This document shows, piece after piece, positions 51,601 through 62,290 of a DNA stretch of 64,000 nucleotides; within the stretch, counting starts at the first letter, position 1, and each line of letters starts with the position of its first letter. The notes under the pieces were generated by a model. The model was not told the origin of the DNA, made no database searches, and saw only the letters and a list, made by a program, of their open reading frames with translations. The position numbers were made by a program, and so were the translations under genes. The stretch spans positions 5,423,001 through 5,487,000 of the forward strand of contig JBBDHG010000024.1 in assembly GCA_037951165.1 (NCBI GenBank). Direction: 5' to 3'. The stretch comes from Lophius americanus. Taxonomy: Eukaryota; Chordata; Actinopteri; Lophiiformes; Lophiidae.

Positions 51601-54087
51601 AAAGGCTCAATGATTTTTTTAGAAACTGGTAGCTTTTATTCTTGTAGTATTCCTGTGACATTATTCAGGAAGGACAAAAAGTAATTTTGCTTTTAGCATA
51701 CTGAACCATAAATATATACATTTCCATTTCAGGCCAGTTTAGGTGGTAACCTACGCTTTGTTCTGACTGCTTCGGCACCCATCTCCCCCACCGTGCTGTC
51801 CTTCCTCAGAGCCACCCTTGGCTGCCTGATCTTTGAGGGCTACGGCCAGACTGAGTGCACCGCAGGCTGCACCTTCTCCATGCCAGGAGACTGGAGCGCA
51901 GGTAGCACACAGTCTCCAACTTCAATATATTCTCTGAAGCTCTCTAGTCTCTCATTGCTGGATGTCTCTGTCAGGTCACGTTGGCGCTCCCTTGCCCTGC
52001 ACTATGGTGAAGCTGGTAGACATCCCCGACATGAACTACTATGCTAAGAATGGAGACGGAGAGGTGAGCTAAGCGTCAGATGCGATCAGGCATCAGATGT
52101 TTATGCATTCAGAAGGGCTTAAAGCCACATCTATTAATGTTTGTCACTTCATGCTCCTTTTATCTTACCTGCTTTTCATTTTAACATAATCTGATCATGA
52201 TTGTTCCTGGACATTTCATGATTGTTCCTGGACATTTCATATCTTCAGGATATTTCATATCCTGAAGATATGAAATGTGACAAGATTCAAATATTGTTTA
52301 AAAAGTTGAAAATCTAGCATAATCTCAGACGTTTCTGCTTCATGGCTGTCGATAGAGTTCAGATCAGTTATATGCAGGAACAGCTATGATATTGGCTTAA
52401 ATGGTCACGGAAGTGTCTTTTCAAATATGATTTAACGTCAGTGTATTCTCATCAGTCCCATTTGGGTTACATACTCCAGAAAGAGTAACATGCAGAAAAA
52501 TCCCAACCAAACCCAAAAAAGAAAATTTAAATTTCTGGGTATGAAAGACAATCTTATGAAACATATTGATTAAATGTCTGTAACTTCGATCCAATAATAA
52601 ATTCTAGCCAGTATTAACTATTTAACTATTAAATTAAGGTATCTGCTCAATCTAAAGCAAAATTCCCACTTTAAGTGTTTTAAGTAATTGATTTTTATTT
52701 GCATGTAAAAAGGACAACGCCTTTAAATGTTGGTTTTTTTGTCTGGTTTTAAGGCCCATGAACACCTTTCAGTGGCTGCACTTTTGTTCAGGTGGAAGAA
52801 TTCTAATCAAGCAAAAACAGCAGATTTCTGTGCTCAATACTATACAATTTGATTATATTTGGTTTCTTTCTGGTACGGCTATTTTCACAGTAGCAAAGTT
52901 ACTCAATTGTGGCGCTCAGAGCATCTAGAAGTCTTTTTATTCCTTTACAATTCTGGACGGCCCATTTTCATTCCCTAAAGAAAATTACTAAGTATCTGTA
53001 GGGACAAAAATGTTTGGTTGACATGACTGTGTTGGGGAATCACAAAATTTGATGAATATTTAATAATTTTAAGGATTATATTCCATGTCAAGCATATTCC
53101 AAACCTTTAAAATGTAATGTCTGTATGGAGGTTGAAGTTTGCTTCTCACAACTGTTCACTTCTCACAACTATGTAGATCTGTATGCGTGGACCCAGTGTG
53201 TTCAGAGGCTACCTGAGGGACCCAGATAGGACATCTGAGGCCTTGGACAGCGATGGCTGGCTGCACAGTGGCGACGTGGGCCAGTGGCTTCCCGTAAGAC
53301 TAGATATAATCAACTATCAGTGTCGTATCTAAATCCTCTAGTGTTCTGGGAGTAAGAAAAACATGCCGTTATGTCTTCCAGAATGGGACACTACGCATCA
53401 TTGACAGGAAGAAGAATATCTTCAAACTGTCTCAGGGAGAGTACATTGCTCCAGAGAAGATAGAGAATGTCTACATGCGTTGCATTCCTGTGCTGCAGGT
53501 CTTTGTGCACGGTGATAGTTTACAGGTACCACTATCTGAGGCATTTTTGATTAGATTTAAAACATTTGCCATGGCAAAAGTTTAATCATTGATTTCTTCT
53601 GTGCTTTGCATCACCAGTCTTATCTCATCAGCATAGTCGTGCCAGACCCCGAGGTGTTTGTAGACTGGGCTAAAGAGCGAGGGTTTGTGGGCTCACATGA
53701 GGAACTGTGCCAGAATCCAGTAAGTCAGAAACCTCAAATGCATAACTTTGACTACTTTACCCTAAAAATACTGAGTTCTCGGTCATCCAACAGGATGTAA
53801 GGAAGGCCGTGTTGGAGGACATGAAAGCTGTGGGGAAAGAGGCGGGGCTGAAGTCGTTTGAACAGGTGAACAACTAATGGTGTTAACATTTGCAACAAAC
53901 ATCCAGCTACTTACCATTGTTTTACTCTTACCTGTTCTCCGTTCAGGTGAAGGACCTTCACTTGCACCCAGAGATGTTCACTGTCGCCAACGGCCTTCTC
54001 ACGCCCACGCTGAAAACTAAACGCGCCGACATCCTCAGAGTTTTTCAGGAACAGATATCGAGCATTTACAGCAAGACGGCCATTTAA
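42610..54087 (+). CDS. long-chain acyl-CoA synthetase (ACSL1/5/6 group), 19 exons, 714 aa
   Basis: Makes long-chain acyl-CoA from fatty acid, ATP and CoA at ER or mitochondrial outer membrane. Exons: 42610-42852, 42933-43047, 44201-44265, 44342-44443, 45403-45502, 47996-48174, 48300-48332, 48528-48579, 48723-48796, 49103-49180, 49250-49384, 49467-49601, 51733-51901, 51975-52063, 53177-53293, 53382-53525, 53618-53719, 53794-53865, 53947-54087; 2145 nt, in phase, no stop. The N-terminal membrane anchor is about residues 46-61 (LLGLGALASLTAYWLV). AMP-binding P-loop FTSGTTGKPKG (291-301), YGQTEC (474-479), DGWLHSGD (549-556), DRKKNIFKL (570-578), C-terminal NGLLTPTLK. The usual GAAP is ASAP (450-453). 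Sequence is intermediate between ACSL1 and ACSL6; it may be the fish acsl2-type paralogue, so no symbol is given. Confidence 0.94.
44015..44106. repeat. tandem ACAACAAG-type repeat
   Basis: About 90 bases of imperfect units such as AAGTACAACAAGAGAAC and AAATACAACAAGACAAC, in acsl intron 2, 95 bases before exon 3. Confidence 0.85.
46241..46281. repeat. perfect 18-bp inverted repeat with 5-base loop
   Basis: Left arm 46241-46258 (GCCATGAAGGTACTGCAG), loop CCCAC, right arm 46264-46281, an exact reverse complement. In acsl intron 5. Confidence 0.97.
47015..47245 (+). repeat. teleost dispersed repeat tail ('ttattaatcccc')
   Basis: Starts TAGATACTTTATTAATCCCC then AAAGGGGAAATTTAG, a very common motif in fish genomes, followed by AT-rich tail sequence. 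In acsl intron 5. A second short copy is at 60517-60565. Confidence 0.6.
47525..47935 (+). repeat. local tandem duplication, unit about 165 bp
   Basis: Blocks at about 47620-47760 and 47785-47935 share the order 'ttaataact...ttgt..c', 'tatattttgaat.caatt.tagtt', 'tggtttcc.tg', 'atctt.tct..caaa.tat', 'atct.c.t'. A fragment of the same unit ('tctcacaaactatatgttgtagcttcac') is at 47530. Ends 60 bases before acsl exon 6. Confidence 0.65.
49602..51732 (+). other. acsl intron 12 (2.1 kb)
   Basis: AT-rich intron before the exon encoding YGQTEC. ORFs on the minus strand at 50924-51661 have no splice structure or similarity I recognise. Confidence 0.45.
52197..52278. repeat. 21-bp tandem duplication fused to 22-bp perfect hairpin
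   Basis: Two identical adjacent 21-base units (52197-52217 and 52218-52238, core GATTGTTCCTGGACATTT). The second overlaps the left arm (52232-52253) of an exact inverted repeat whose right arm is 52257-52278, with a 3-base loop. In acsl intron 14. Confidence 0.95.
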
Positions 54088-54656
54088 AGGACTCTCAGCA
54101 AGTTAATGGAGCCCAAGAAGGGAAATAAATGAGGCAGGAAACCCGGGAGCAGAAGATATAACATTCAGCCGTGCCTTAGTTAAAATATTAAAGCAGATAC
54201 ATTTCGAAATATCAGTATCTTGCTAATTCACGTCCACCTCTTTGACACATTTAACTCTTCAATGAAACACAGGACTGATTGGGACCAAACTTTTTTTTAA
54301 TTTCAACTTCAGTTGTTATTGTCACTAATTCAGAATATGTACACACTGGGAGATATTACTGCTAAATAATTTATTTAGGTCTAGAGAGAAGAATCACAGT
54401 TTTTACATGTTTCTCATCTGAGCAGATTTTTGAGAAGGCCAAGGATGTACACTCGTGTTTTTGCACGTAGAATTGTTTGTAATTGAAGGTTGTCGGGCCT
54501 TTGTATCACCATGAGTTTTTTCCAATCACCATTCACCTGAAGCTAAACCATTTTAACTGAAAATTTCAACCAGCAATTTTTTGTAAAATATGGTCGACCT
54601 GTAAATATTGAGATCATGCAACACTGACTAATTTCAGTTGAGTAAATCTTAACAGA

Positions 54657-54662
54657 AATAAA
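54657..54662 (+). terminator. poly(A) signal of acsl
   Basis: AATAAA 570 bases after the stop, followed by a GT-rich stretch (TTGTGTCCTTGTGTG) typical of a cleavage downstream element. An earlier AATAAA lies at about 54123. Confidence 0.55.
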
Positions 54663-54792
54663 GATTAGTAAACTTCAGTTGTGTCCTTGTGTGATTCAAA
54701 CATAACTCGTGCACTCACTAAAAAACCGGGCGTCCAAACTCACAGCAGACTGTAGACATTGAAGCTCTACACACAGTTCATTTAGTTCATGA

Positions 54793-54798
54793 TTTATT
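54793..54798 (-). terminator. bin3: possible poly(A) signal of bin3
   Basis: Minus-strand AATAAA (tttatt on plus). If used, the bin3 3'UTR would be about 1.4 kb and end about 130 bases from the acsl poly(A) signal. Confidence 0.3.
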
Positions 54799-56220
54799 AG
54801 AAACGAAGACGATATCTGATGACGACTGACAGAATTGCATTTAAAACAGTCCCTCCATGAAGTTGCACCCTCAATGTGGGCAAATACCTTTTTGGTGAAA
54901 CATGCAGAGAAATAAAATCCTGGGACAAATTTAGAAATAAACTGGGACAATGTACCAAATTGTATGGTGGTTGGTAGAATTCATGTCAATTGTTTTGATG
55001 ACCATAATGCAACTTCTTGGAGGTACTGAGAAGTAAATAATACCCACTCAAGTGTTAATAACAAACCACTGCTACAACTTAACGCTTCATTAATTATTTA
55101 GAAAAATTCCTTCATTCATACAATTAACATGTTACCCGGACAAAAATCAACTAAGCCTTTCCTTCCATACTATTTCAGAGAATAAATGATCAATTCTCAC
55201 TATGACACCTCAGAAAACGTGTTGTGTGTACATTCCCTTACGGCCCCTCGTCATACCGAGACCGTACCTGATCATGTTGGGGGAAAAAAGGAGTGCAATG
55301 AGAGTATGATGTGGTCCAAAACGGAGGACGCCAGAAACAAGTTGGGTTCCAACCAGAGAGAGGATTCTCTCCAGAGAGCCAACGATTATGAGCTTCTTTG
55401 CCAACAGATATAATAAACCAAAAGAACAGAAGAAAAACAATGAGTGATATAAATAAGGGAACGTCATGATGAGTCTTCCACACTAGAGGGAGCACCAGCA
55501 TTTGTTTAGAACAGCAATTACATCTCAGCAGGGACTTGGACTAGTTGACCTTTTAAAGACGCTGCAGACAAACAGTCGCCCCTCATACAAGTTAGTTTTC
55601 ATGTTACAGTCACACAAAGGACAATGTAGGCACATTATTTACAGTTGATGTCATCATTATCTTGTTGTAGACCCCAAATAAAAGCTCTCATACAACACAG
55701 CACAGAGCTAAACGTACAGGAACCATCAAAGGCCAGAATAAACTATTTGTTGCCCGTAACCTGCAGCACATTAGAGAGCATTCAGACGGTAGCGTTTGTA
55801 AGGTCAAAGTCGGATAATAAAAGATCAAAGGTAACATAGAAGATGCGATTAATAAACATTTCCTTGCTCATTCCTCCATTAGAAACAAAATCTTCAAAAA
55901 TCCCTGAAATACAGTGTGTAGCCTGTTATTAGTTGAAATGAGAACTTTTTGATTCCTTGACTAAATTAAAACAACATGTTGGCTTGTAGTGCTGTATTCA
56001 GACGATGGCTTAGTTAACATGGCATTTCATCTTCTTCCAGATGCAGAGTCTGAGAATGAAACAGGAGTGTAGTCAGGGTGACTGGGGGTTCATGAGGCCC
56101 TAGGTTAACAGGCAGATTATCAGGTTAAGGCCGCCGCTATCTGAACTGCACGAAGGAAAATAGTGCAATCCATTCAGAGGGGCATGAAAGGAGCCCTTCC
56201 CAGTTTTCAACCTTCCTCCC
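54799..56220. other. convergent acsl/bin3 3' region
   Basis: No gene. Probably mostly bin3 3'UTR on the minus strand. Contains a CTCF-like motif at 55479-55499. Confidence 0.4.
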
Positions 56221-59200
56221 TCAGTCGTCAGCGACAATCGACAGAGCACGCAACTCGCTCAGCTTGGCCTCAGTCTCTCTCTCCCTCTGCTCATCAGTCA
56301 ACCCTGCCTGGTCGATCTGGTCTGTTAACTCGCTGAAGATCTTGTACATTTCGGTGAAGTAGACCACCTGGAGGGAGCAGGAAGGAAAAACTTAATCTGT
56401 GCAGGCAGAAAAATAGTCCTGGCTTGACAGGGTCAATCCACACACCTCTCCTTTGATGCCTCTCAGTAAAAATTCCAAATACACATCCAAATTCAGCTCC
56501 ACTCACACGATCCATCCCTGCTTTTACTTACACTAGGCGTAAGCTGCTGGTCTCATACCCCTTCAACCCTACTAATGAGAAGCGATTTGGAGAGGAGAAG
56601 AGGAAGCCCTGAGATATCAAACAACTCTGACAAAGCCCCAAAAAAAGCAGCACTTCAGTGGGAAGTGACCCTGCTCTCCTCTCCCGCTCTGAACAAGAGA
56701 TACAGAGTGTTCACTGAAAGCTTTTTTGACACTTCCCACCCTTGCTTCTTCCCCTTGGTTCATGAGTCAGGCTCCCCGGAGAGGTGCTTTGATGATTAAT
56801 AGACTTTAATCACATTACAAGACTACAGAAGAATAAGCATAGAACCAAAGTAGTGGGAAACACAACCCCTTAAACTCTTCCCTCACACACACATCTTCAT
56901 ATTTATTAGTCATGCAGTGATGCTTATGATACCGCTCTTCTTTGACTTGACTGAAATTCCATGTGTGTCCTAGTAGGCCGGAGCAGCAAGGCCAACCAAA
57001 ATACAACCACGAGAAATGTTCAATGATTGGTTTCGGGTCACAACAGAATGAGGTCAACACAATAGTGAACTTGGAAGCGTGCATCTCATATAAAAGCAAC
57101 ATTTCTCTCATTATCTCCTGAGCAGATCTGATGCTGTCAGCCAAAAGGAATAAAGTCATTTCTTAACCGCATTGCACAAGTCTATTTAAGTGCCCAGTCT
57201 GAAAGACATTTGAATGTTTATACTGATATTTGCCACATAAACCACATGAGTGGGCTTTAAGTATCAGGTTTCCGCTGTTTGTGGGGGTAAAGCGGATATT
57301 TTTTTCCCCGAAAAGTGGCTTGTTCAAAGGGCCATCGGAAACGTCTATATGACCCGTGATGATAATGTACACTGGATCAGTGTCTGGGTGCCCTCTACAG
57401 CAAAGACACTTTACTATTACAATTAGTTGAGCCACCACATGGAGTAAACGCAACCTCGCACATCTGTGACCACCTACAATCCAAAAAGATGCTTTTGGTT
57501 GAAGCAAGCTTTAATTTACATAGTTTATATCTGTGCATTTTAACATACTATAGTCCCAGTTTTAAAGCTTACCCTTTGACCTCTAACCCTACAAAAATAA
57601 TGAATAATTTCAGTTTCATCCTAAACTTAATACTTGACTACTGTACAAAGAAAATCAGGACAAGGAAAATATATTTTTTTTGTAAACGAAGAAAAGAAGT
57701 GAAGACAATGTCTGAATTCATCAACATCTGTACAGGTGGACGGGTCAGGCCAAGTGTCCCACTGACAGTCGCTGGGCAGGACTCGCGGTTGTGAAGCTGT
57801 GCGCTCACAACAAAGGCAGCCTTTGTGCCTTTTCCTGCTGCCGCTGGGAGCTGAGCAGCAACAACCGCTGAGAGAGAAGGGAGTGGAGGATGAAACCGAG
57901 CACATGCGCCAGGGCTGGGGATGAGGTCCACCGGTCCTCTAGCCACCCACGTGTGGCTGCGTGTGTGTAAACATGTGTAAATGCTCATTCATGTGTCTTA
58001 GCTGCATGAGCAAAAATAAGTTAGAATGAATAAAATAGAGCCACTGTGACTAATAACACCATGCAAGAATGGTAAAAAAAAAAAAAAAAAGGGGTTAAAA
58101 TGAGATTTAAACTTAAGAGAAAAAAAATTTAAGATCAACTTCGAGGGAATATTTGATGTTGGTGACAGTTGATTTGTTCTGTTTGCTAATTTTAACTTCA
58201 AAGTACATAATAGAACTCAATAATTGTCATTAGGTCTAAGATAATCTAGTTTACCAATTAGGAATGTGCCAGCGACAGTCCCAAAGAGGAAATGACATGG
58301 TGAGGCAGGTGGGGGAGGGGGACACGTTGGCGCTAACTTCATGCGTCCAGCTGCTTTAAGAGAAGCTCCAGGTTGGGGATGAATCGCTGGGCTGCAGTGG
58401 AGCCAGACAGATGAGGCCTTCCAGGGCTAAACACAGTAGTGTGGGCTGTCACTAGGGGCTAATCATATTAGGAATATGTGGAGGGAGACAGACTGCCAGG
58501 ATTAGACACTCCCTTCCATCAGACATTTTATCCACTGTATAAGCAGCTCCCAGAAGGTGTAAAAGTACACTTACGAGTGGGTGTGTGCGTGCCTGCCTCA
58601 TTGTGTGCATACACCCGGGGGTTGTCACTAACCTGCGCCCTGATGAGAGCCTCAAAGCTGGGCTGGAAATAGTCGATGCGGCTCTGGTAGAACTTGGGCA
58701 TCTCATCCAGCAGCTGCTTGTTCTTGGCCTCAAAGTCTTCCCTGACTGGCCGGAGCTCTTCTCTGGCCTGGGGCGTGGAAGGGGGAGAGGAGGAAACAAA
58801 ACAGCGGGTCACCAGAGGCCACTGTCAGCTATATCTTTACATTAGATTATCATCACAATTCAATACATTAATCCTCAAATCACACAAAGAGTGCAGATCA
58901 TGAGAGAAACACTATTCTAAGTATTTCAGCACTGCAGCCATCTCCAGTGTCCTTTCCTGTTGCTCAGAAAGATATTTGCCTAATTCCCACGGAGAAGTAG
59001 TGCAAAAAAAAAAAAAGGGCTGCAATCACGACCACAGTGAGGAGGAGTGGGTAATGTGGGCAGACTTGGCTGTGAGTGGACGCCAACAAGCATTGCTGAT
59101 CTGTATATGAATGTATTAGTGGGTAGTCTACTGGAGGCACGAGCTATGGAATGCACAATGAATACGTGTGAGAGACGGAGAGAACTCTTATTAAAGGGAA

Positions 59201-59949
59201 GAGGAGTGTCACTATATTCAAACTGCAGCAGATTGTTTATCTGCTGCATTATGGATCATTAGTTAGTTTTAGTTAGAATTTCTAGCAGAAATGGCACACA
59301 AGTGCTTTGTCTGGATCATTTCTTTAAGTGCACAGGGATTCAAAGGGCAGGGATGTATGGGCCTCTTCAAGGCTTTGTTCCCCTGACAGTGATTTTCTCA
59401 ATGTGTGTGGGTGGCTTGCCATGTGAGGATGTGTTGCAGGCAATAGCAAAGGCAATACTGCAGCTTTATCTGTGAATGTGTGCGCTACTGCAGTGGCCTC
59501 CTAGTGTGTATGTGTGTGTCTACAATTCTCAATTACAAGCCTGTAGATGTGCAGCAGTGCCTTTTTAAAAAGGAGCTACTTGAGAGGCCGGTAGCTTGCG
59601 TGGGTGAAGGCGCGCACATGTACAGTATAAATGTGCTCAACTATTTTTGTTCATATCCAGTCAGCATTTGTGTTTTTTTCCACTAATTGCACTCTATTCA
59701 CAATATGTGCAACATGTAAGAGCAAGTGAACTCTGCTCTTCCGCAGATAGAGGGAGCATTGGAGTGGACCAACACGTGAACAAACGCAGGCTTTAAATTT
59801 GCAGTACCTGATGTAATTTGACCATAACGGGCCCGGTTTTTTCCTTCTCTTCATACTTTTCCACTTTGGATTGCAAGCGTTTGTAGTCCTGCAGAGCCTG
59901 TTCCCGACGTTTCACTGCCATGTTGAGGCTGGGGAAAACACCACCGTAC
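56221..59949 (-). CDS. bin3: bridging integrator 3, C-terminal three exons (partial)
   Basis: N-BAR domain protein that bends membranes and acts in actin organisation, cytokinesis and vesicle traffic. Exons in transcript order: 59808-59949, 58633-58767, 56221-56367. They join in phase and give about 141 residues, the C-terminal 55-60 percent of the roughly 253-residue family length. Seen in order: YGGVFPSLNMAVKRREQAL, YKRLQSKVEKYEEKEKTGPV, then AREELRPVREDFEAKNKQLL, MPKFYQSRIDYFQPSFEALI, then a last exon from VVYFTEMYKIF to SELRALSIVADD and stop. These match human BIN3 closely. The first exon present starts with one base completing a split codon, so the gene continues upstream past 59949. The N-terminal amphipathic and first BAR helices are not in the window. 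Confidence 0.95.
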
Positions 59950-60516
59950 CTTGGACAAAGAAACAAAGATAACCTTAAGCGTCTCTGAGACAACTGTAAA
60001 AACTAAAATATAAAGCACAAAGTGCAAGTAAAAAATACCTCCCAAAAGGCGCTTGAAAAAAAAAAAAACGCTGTCACAAAATTTTCATGGCGATAATAAA
60101 ATGACTGCAATCATTAAAATAGATTTCCTTGCTCTATGAAATGTGCAGACCTGCAGTGTGAATTGCATGCCATCTTAGTAAAAGTCATTATGAATTAATA
60201 AAATGTCTTTCCTCAACATCTTATTGTAGTACTCTCAAAACCCAGAGGACAGCTCTGCATTAAGCTTCCTCTAATCTATTATCTAATTAATGTATTTCAA
60301 ACTGGCATGAAACAATTCATTTTGTGACAATTATCATATTCCAAATGAAAATATATTCTAGCGATGAGAATCCTAGTCTTCAGAACTAAAAATAGGAAAA
60401 CACTCATCTGTAACTTAGCAACAGGAGCCTAAGCTTCATCCTGGGACTTGTTGCTTTGGTTTTGTGGCTGTGAAGCAGGAATATTGTACACAGAAAAAAT
60501 TAAACCCAATAATATT

Positions 60517-60565
60517 AAGTAGATAGATGGATAATCTTTATTAATCCCTGAAGGGAGATGAAAGA
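60517..60565 (+). repeat. teleost dispersed repeat tail fragment
   Basis: TAGATGGATAATCTTTATTAATCCCTGAAGGG resembles 47015-47055. Short fragment only. Confidence 0.5.
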
Positions 60566-61698
60566 AAAATACTTCTTTTTTTTATTATTATTTCTATGTA
60601 CTGCGGTAGTAAAATTAATTTCCCAATAGTTTTAATCGACAAGAGTGAAGGAATAGAAAAAAACGGGAAGGAAGGGATAAGGTCTCATTCAAATCCCAGC
60701 AGTAATTTACAAATGAAGGGTAAGCAATTTAAACCATAAGACCACTGAGAAACAAACTGTTGGCGTTTGTTTTCATGTAAACACAAAGCAGTGACAGCGT
60801 TTTAAAAATGCCAGCCACACGATTGTTCAAACAGGTTGCTGCTACAAGCAGCTCTGTGACAAAATCAATTTTTATCAATTGAGTTATAGCTTTTTTGACT
60901 GTATTATTAAAAATATTTCACCAACGTCTGAAGCACGTCTGAAGTTATTATTGGCCACAGAATGTGAGGGCCTCATTATTTATATACTTTTCCCTTGCCC
61001 TTCTCTGAGGAGCAGACGAGGGAAACCACGGAAACCTGTGGATTGGTTGTGAAATCCTGGATTACAGCGCCGTCTGCTCAGTCACGTTACAACAGTCCAT
61101 GAAAGGGGAGGAGCAGAAAGTGATGTGGACTGAGGCTCAGTCTCAGACTCGCAGGGATGGTTTACTACAGGAAGTAGAGCAAGGAGTGGTCTTGTAGCAT
61201 TTGAATGACATCACAGAGCCCTGCTCTGCCCAACCCAAAGACCCACGCTATATCGCTATTTATAAAATAGCACTTTGGCCCAGTTTACGGCAGCGGTGGA
61301 TGCCTTTCCATAAGTCTACTATCTGCTCCAGTGTAAGCATTGTTGAAGTGCCAAGGGATTACGTGACTGCCCTCTAGGCATGACTGCTCTCCAGCCTAAT
61401 GGCTGATGACAACACAGCAACAAACCAGATTTCAGGCTGGCTCTCCAGAGCACTTCACCTGACAGCACGGTGCACTTTCCAAATGACACACTACGACGGC
61501 CTATTGTTTTTGCTCTTTAGTGGGACAACACTGCTATCAAATACTAAGTTTCAGCAAATGAGACTCTCAAAGGCCAATGCTCTCCTGACACTTAAGTATG
61601 AAGAACCTGACACAGAGCAAATGGCGTCTTAACCCATTCCTGCTACATCCATGCAAGAAGCTCTTTGTGTCCTGAAGGTGAAAGTGACTATAAATTAA

Positions 61699-62290
61699 TA
61701 GGGCTAGACGATTAATCGTAAAAAAAAGAAAAGAAAAGAATCGCCCATATCAAATAGTTACTGACAGTTCAAAATAAAAACGTTCCAAGTACTGAAATTT
61801 CTCCTCAATTACCTAACCTTAGCGGGACAACAACGCATTGGTGTTCATTTCATTGACAAAAACCTGTACCGAACTTCTAACAAAAATGTTGGTAAACTGC
61901 CTTCTTTTCCAATCCTTGAGTCAAGACCATGGATGGAAAAAGTTATGAATCGACAACTTAATATTCTGTTCATTGAAGTGCCTGTATGGAATTGTGCAGC
62001 ACCGGCTGTGGTAGGATCCAATGACATACCACCAGCATGTCATGTTTTTGTCAGCAGCTGTCTCACACGCTCCATCAGGGAAGTGGAGCGTAAGACTGTG
62101 CGACCACAAAGACGGTACAAAAAGAGGCAGTGGTCGTGATTTGCATATATTCAGGTCAATGTGTCACTGACGTGAATATAAGGGACAAAGTATGTGTAGT
62201 GTAAGTGTAACGATTCATCGATCAATATAGGTATATCGGTTTGTTGAACAACGATCAAATTAAAATACCGACATATATCGTCTTTGTTAA
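61699..62290 (+). mobile_element. possible hAT-like non-autonomous element
   Basis: Starts AGGGCTAGACGATTAATCG, a sequence like the terminal repeat of elements common in fish, followed by an A/G-rich run. Around 62210-62285 it has 'cgattcatcgatcaatataggtatatcgg' and 'accgacatatatcg' blocks. I could not find a clean matching right terminus. Confidence 0.35.
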
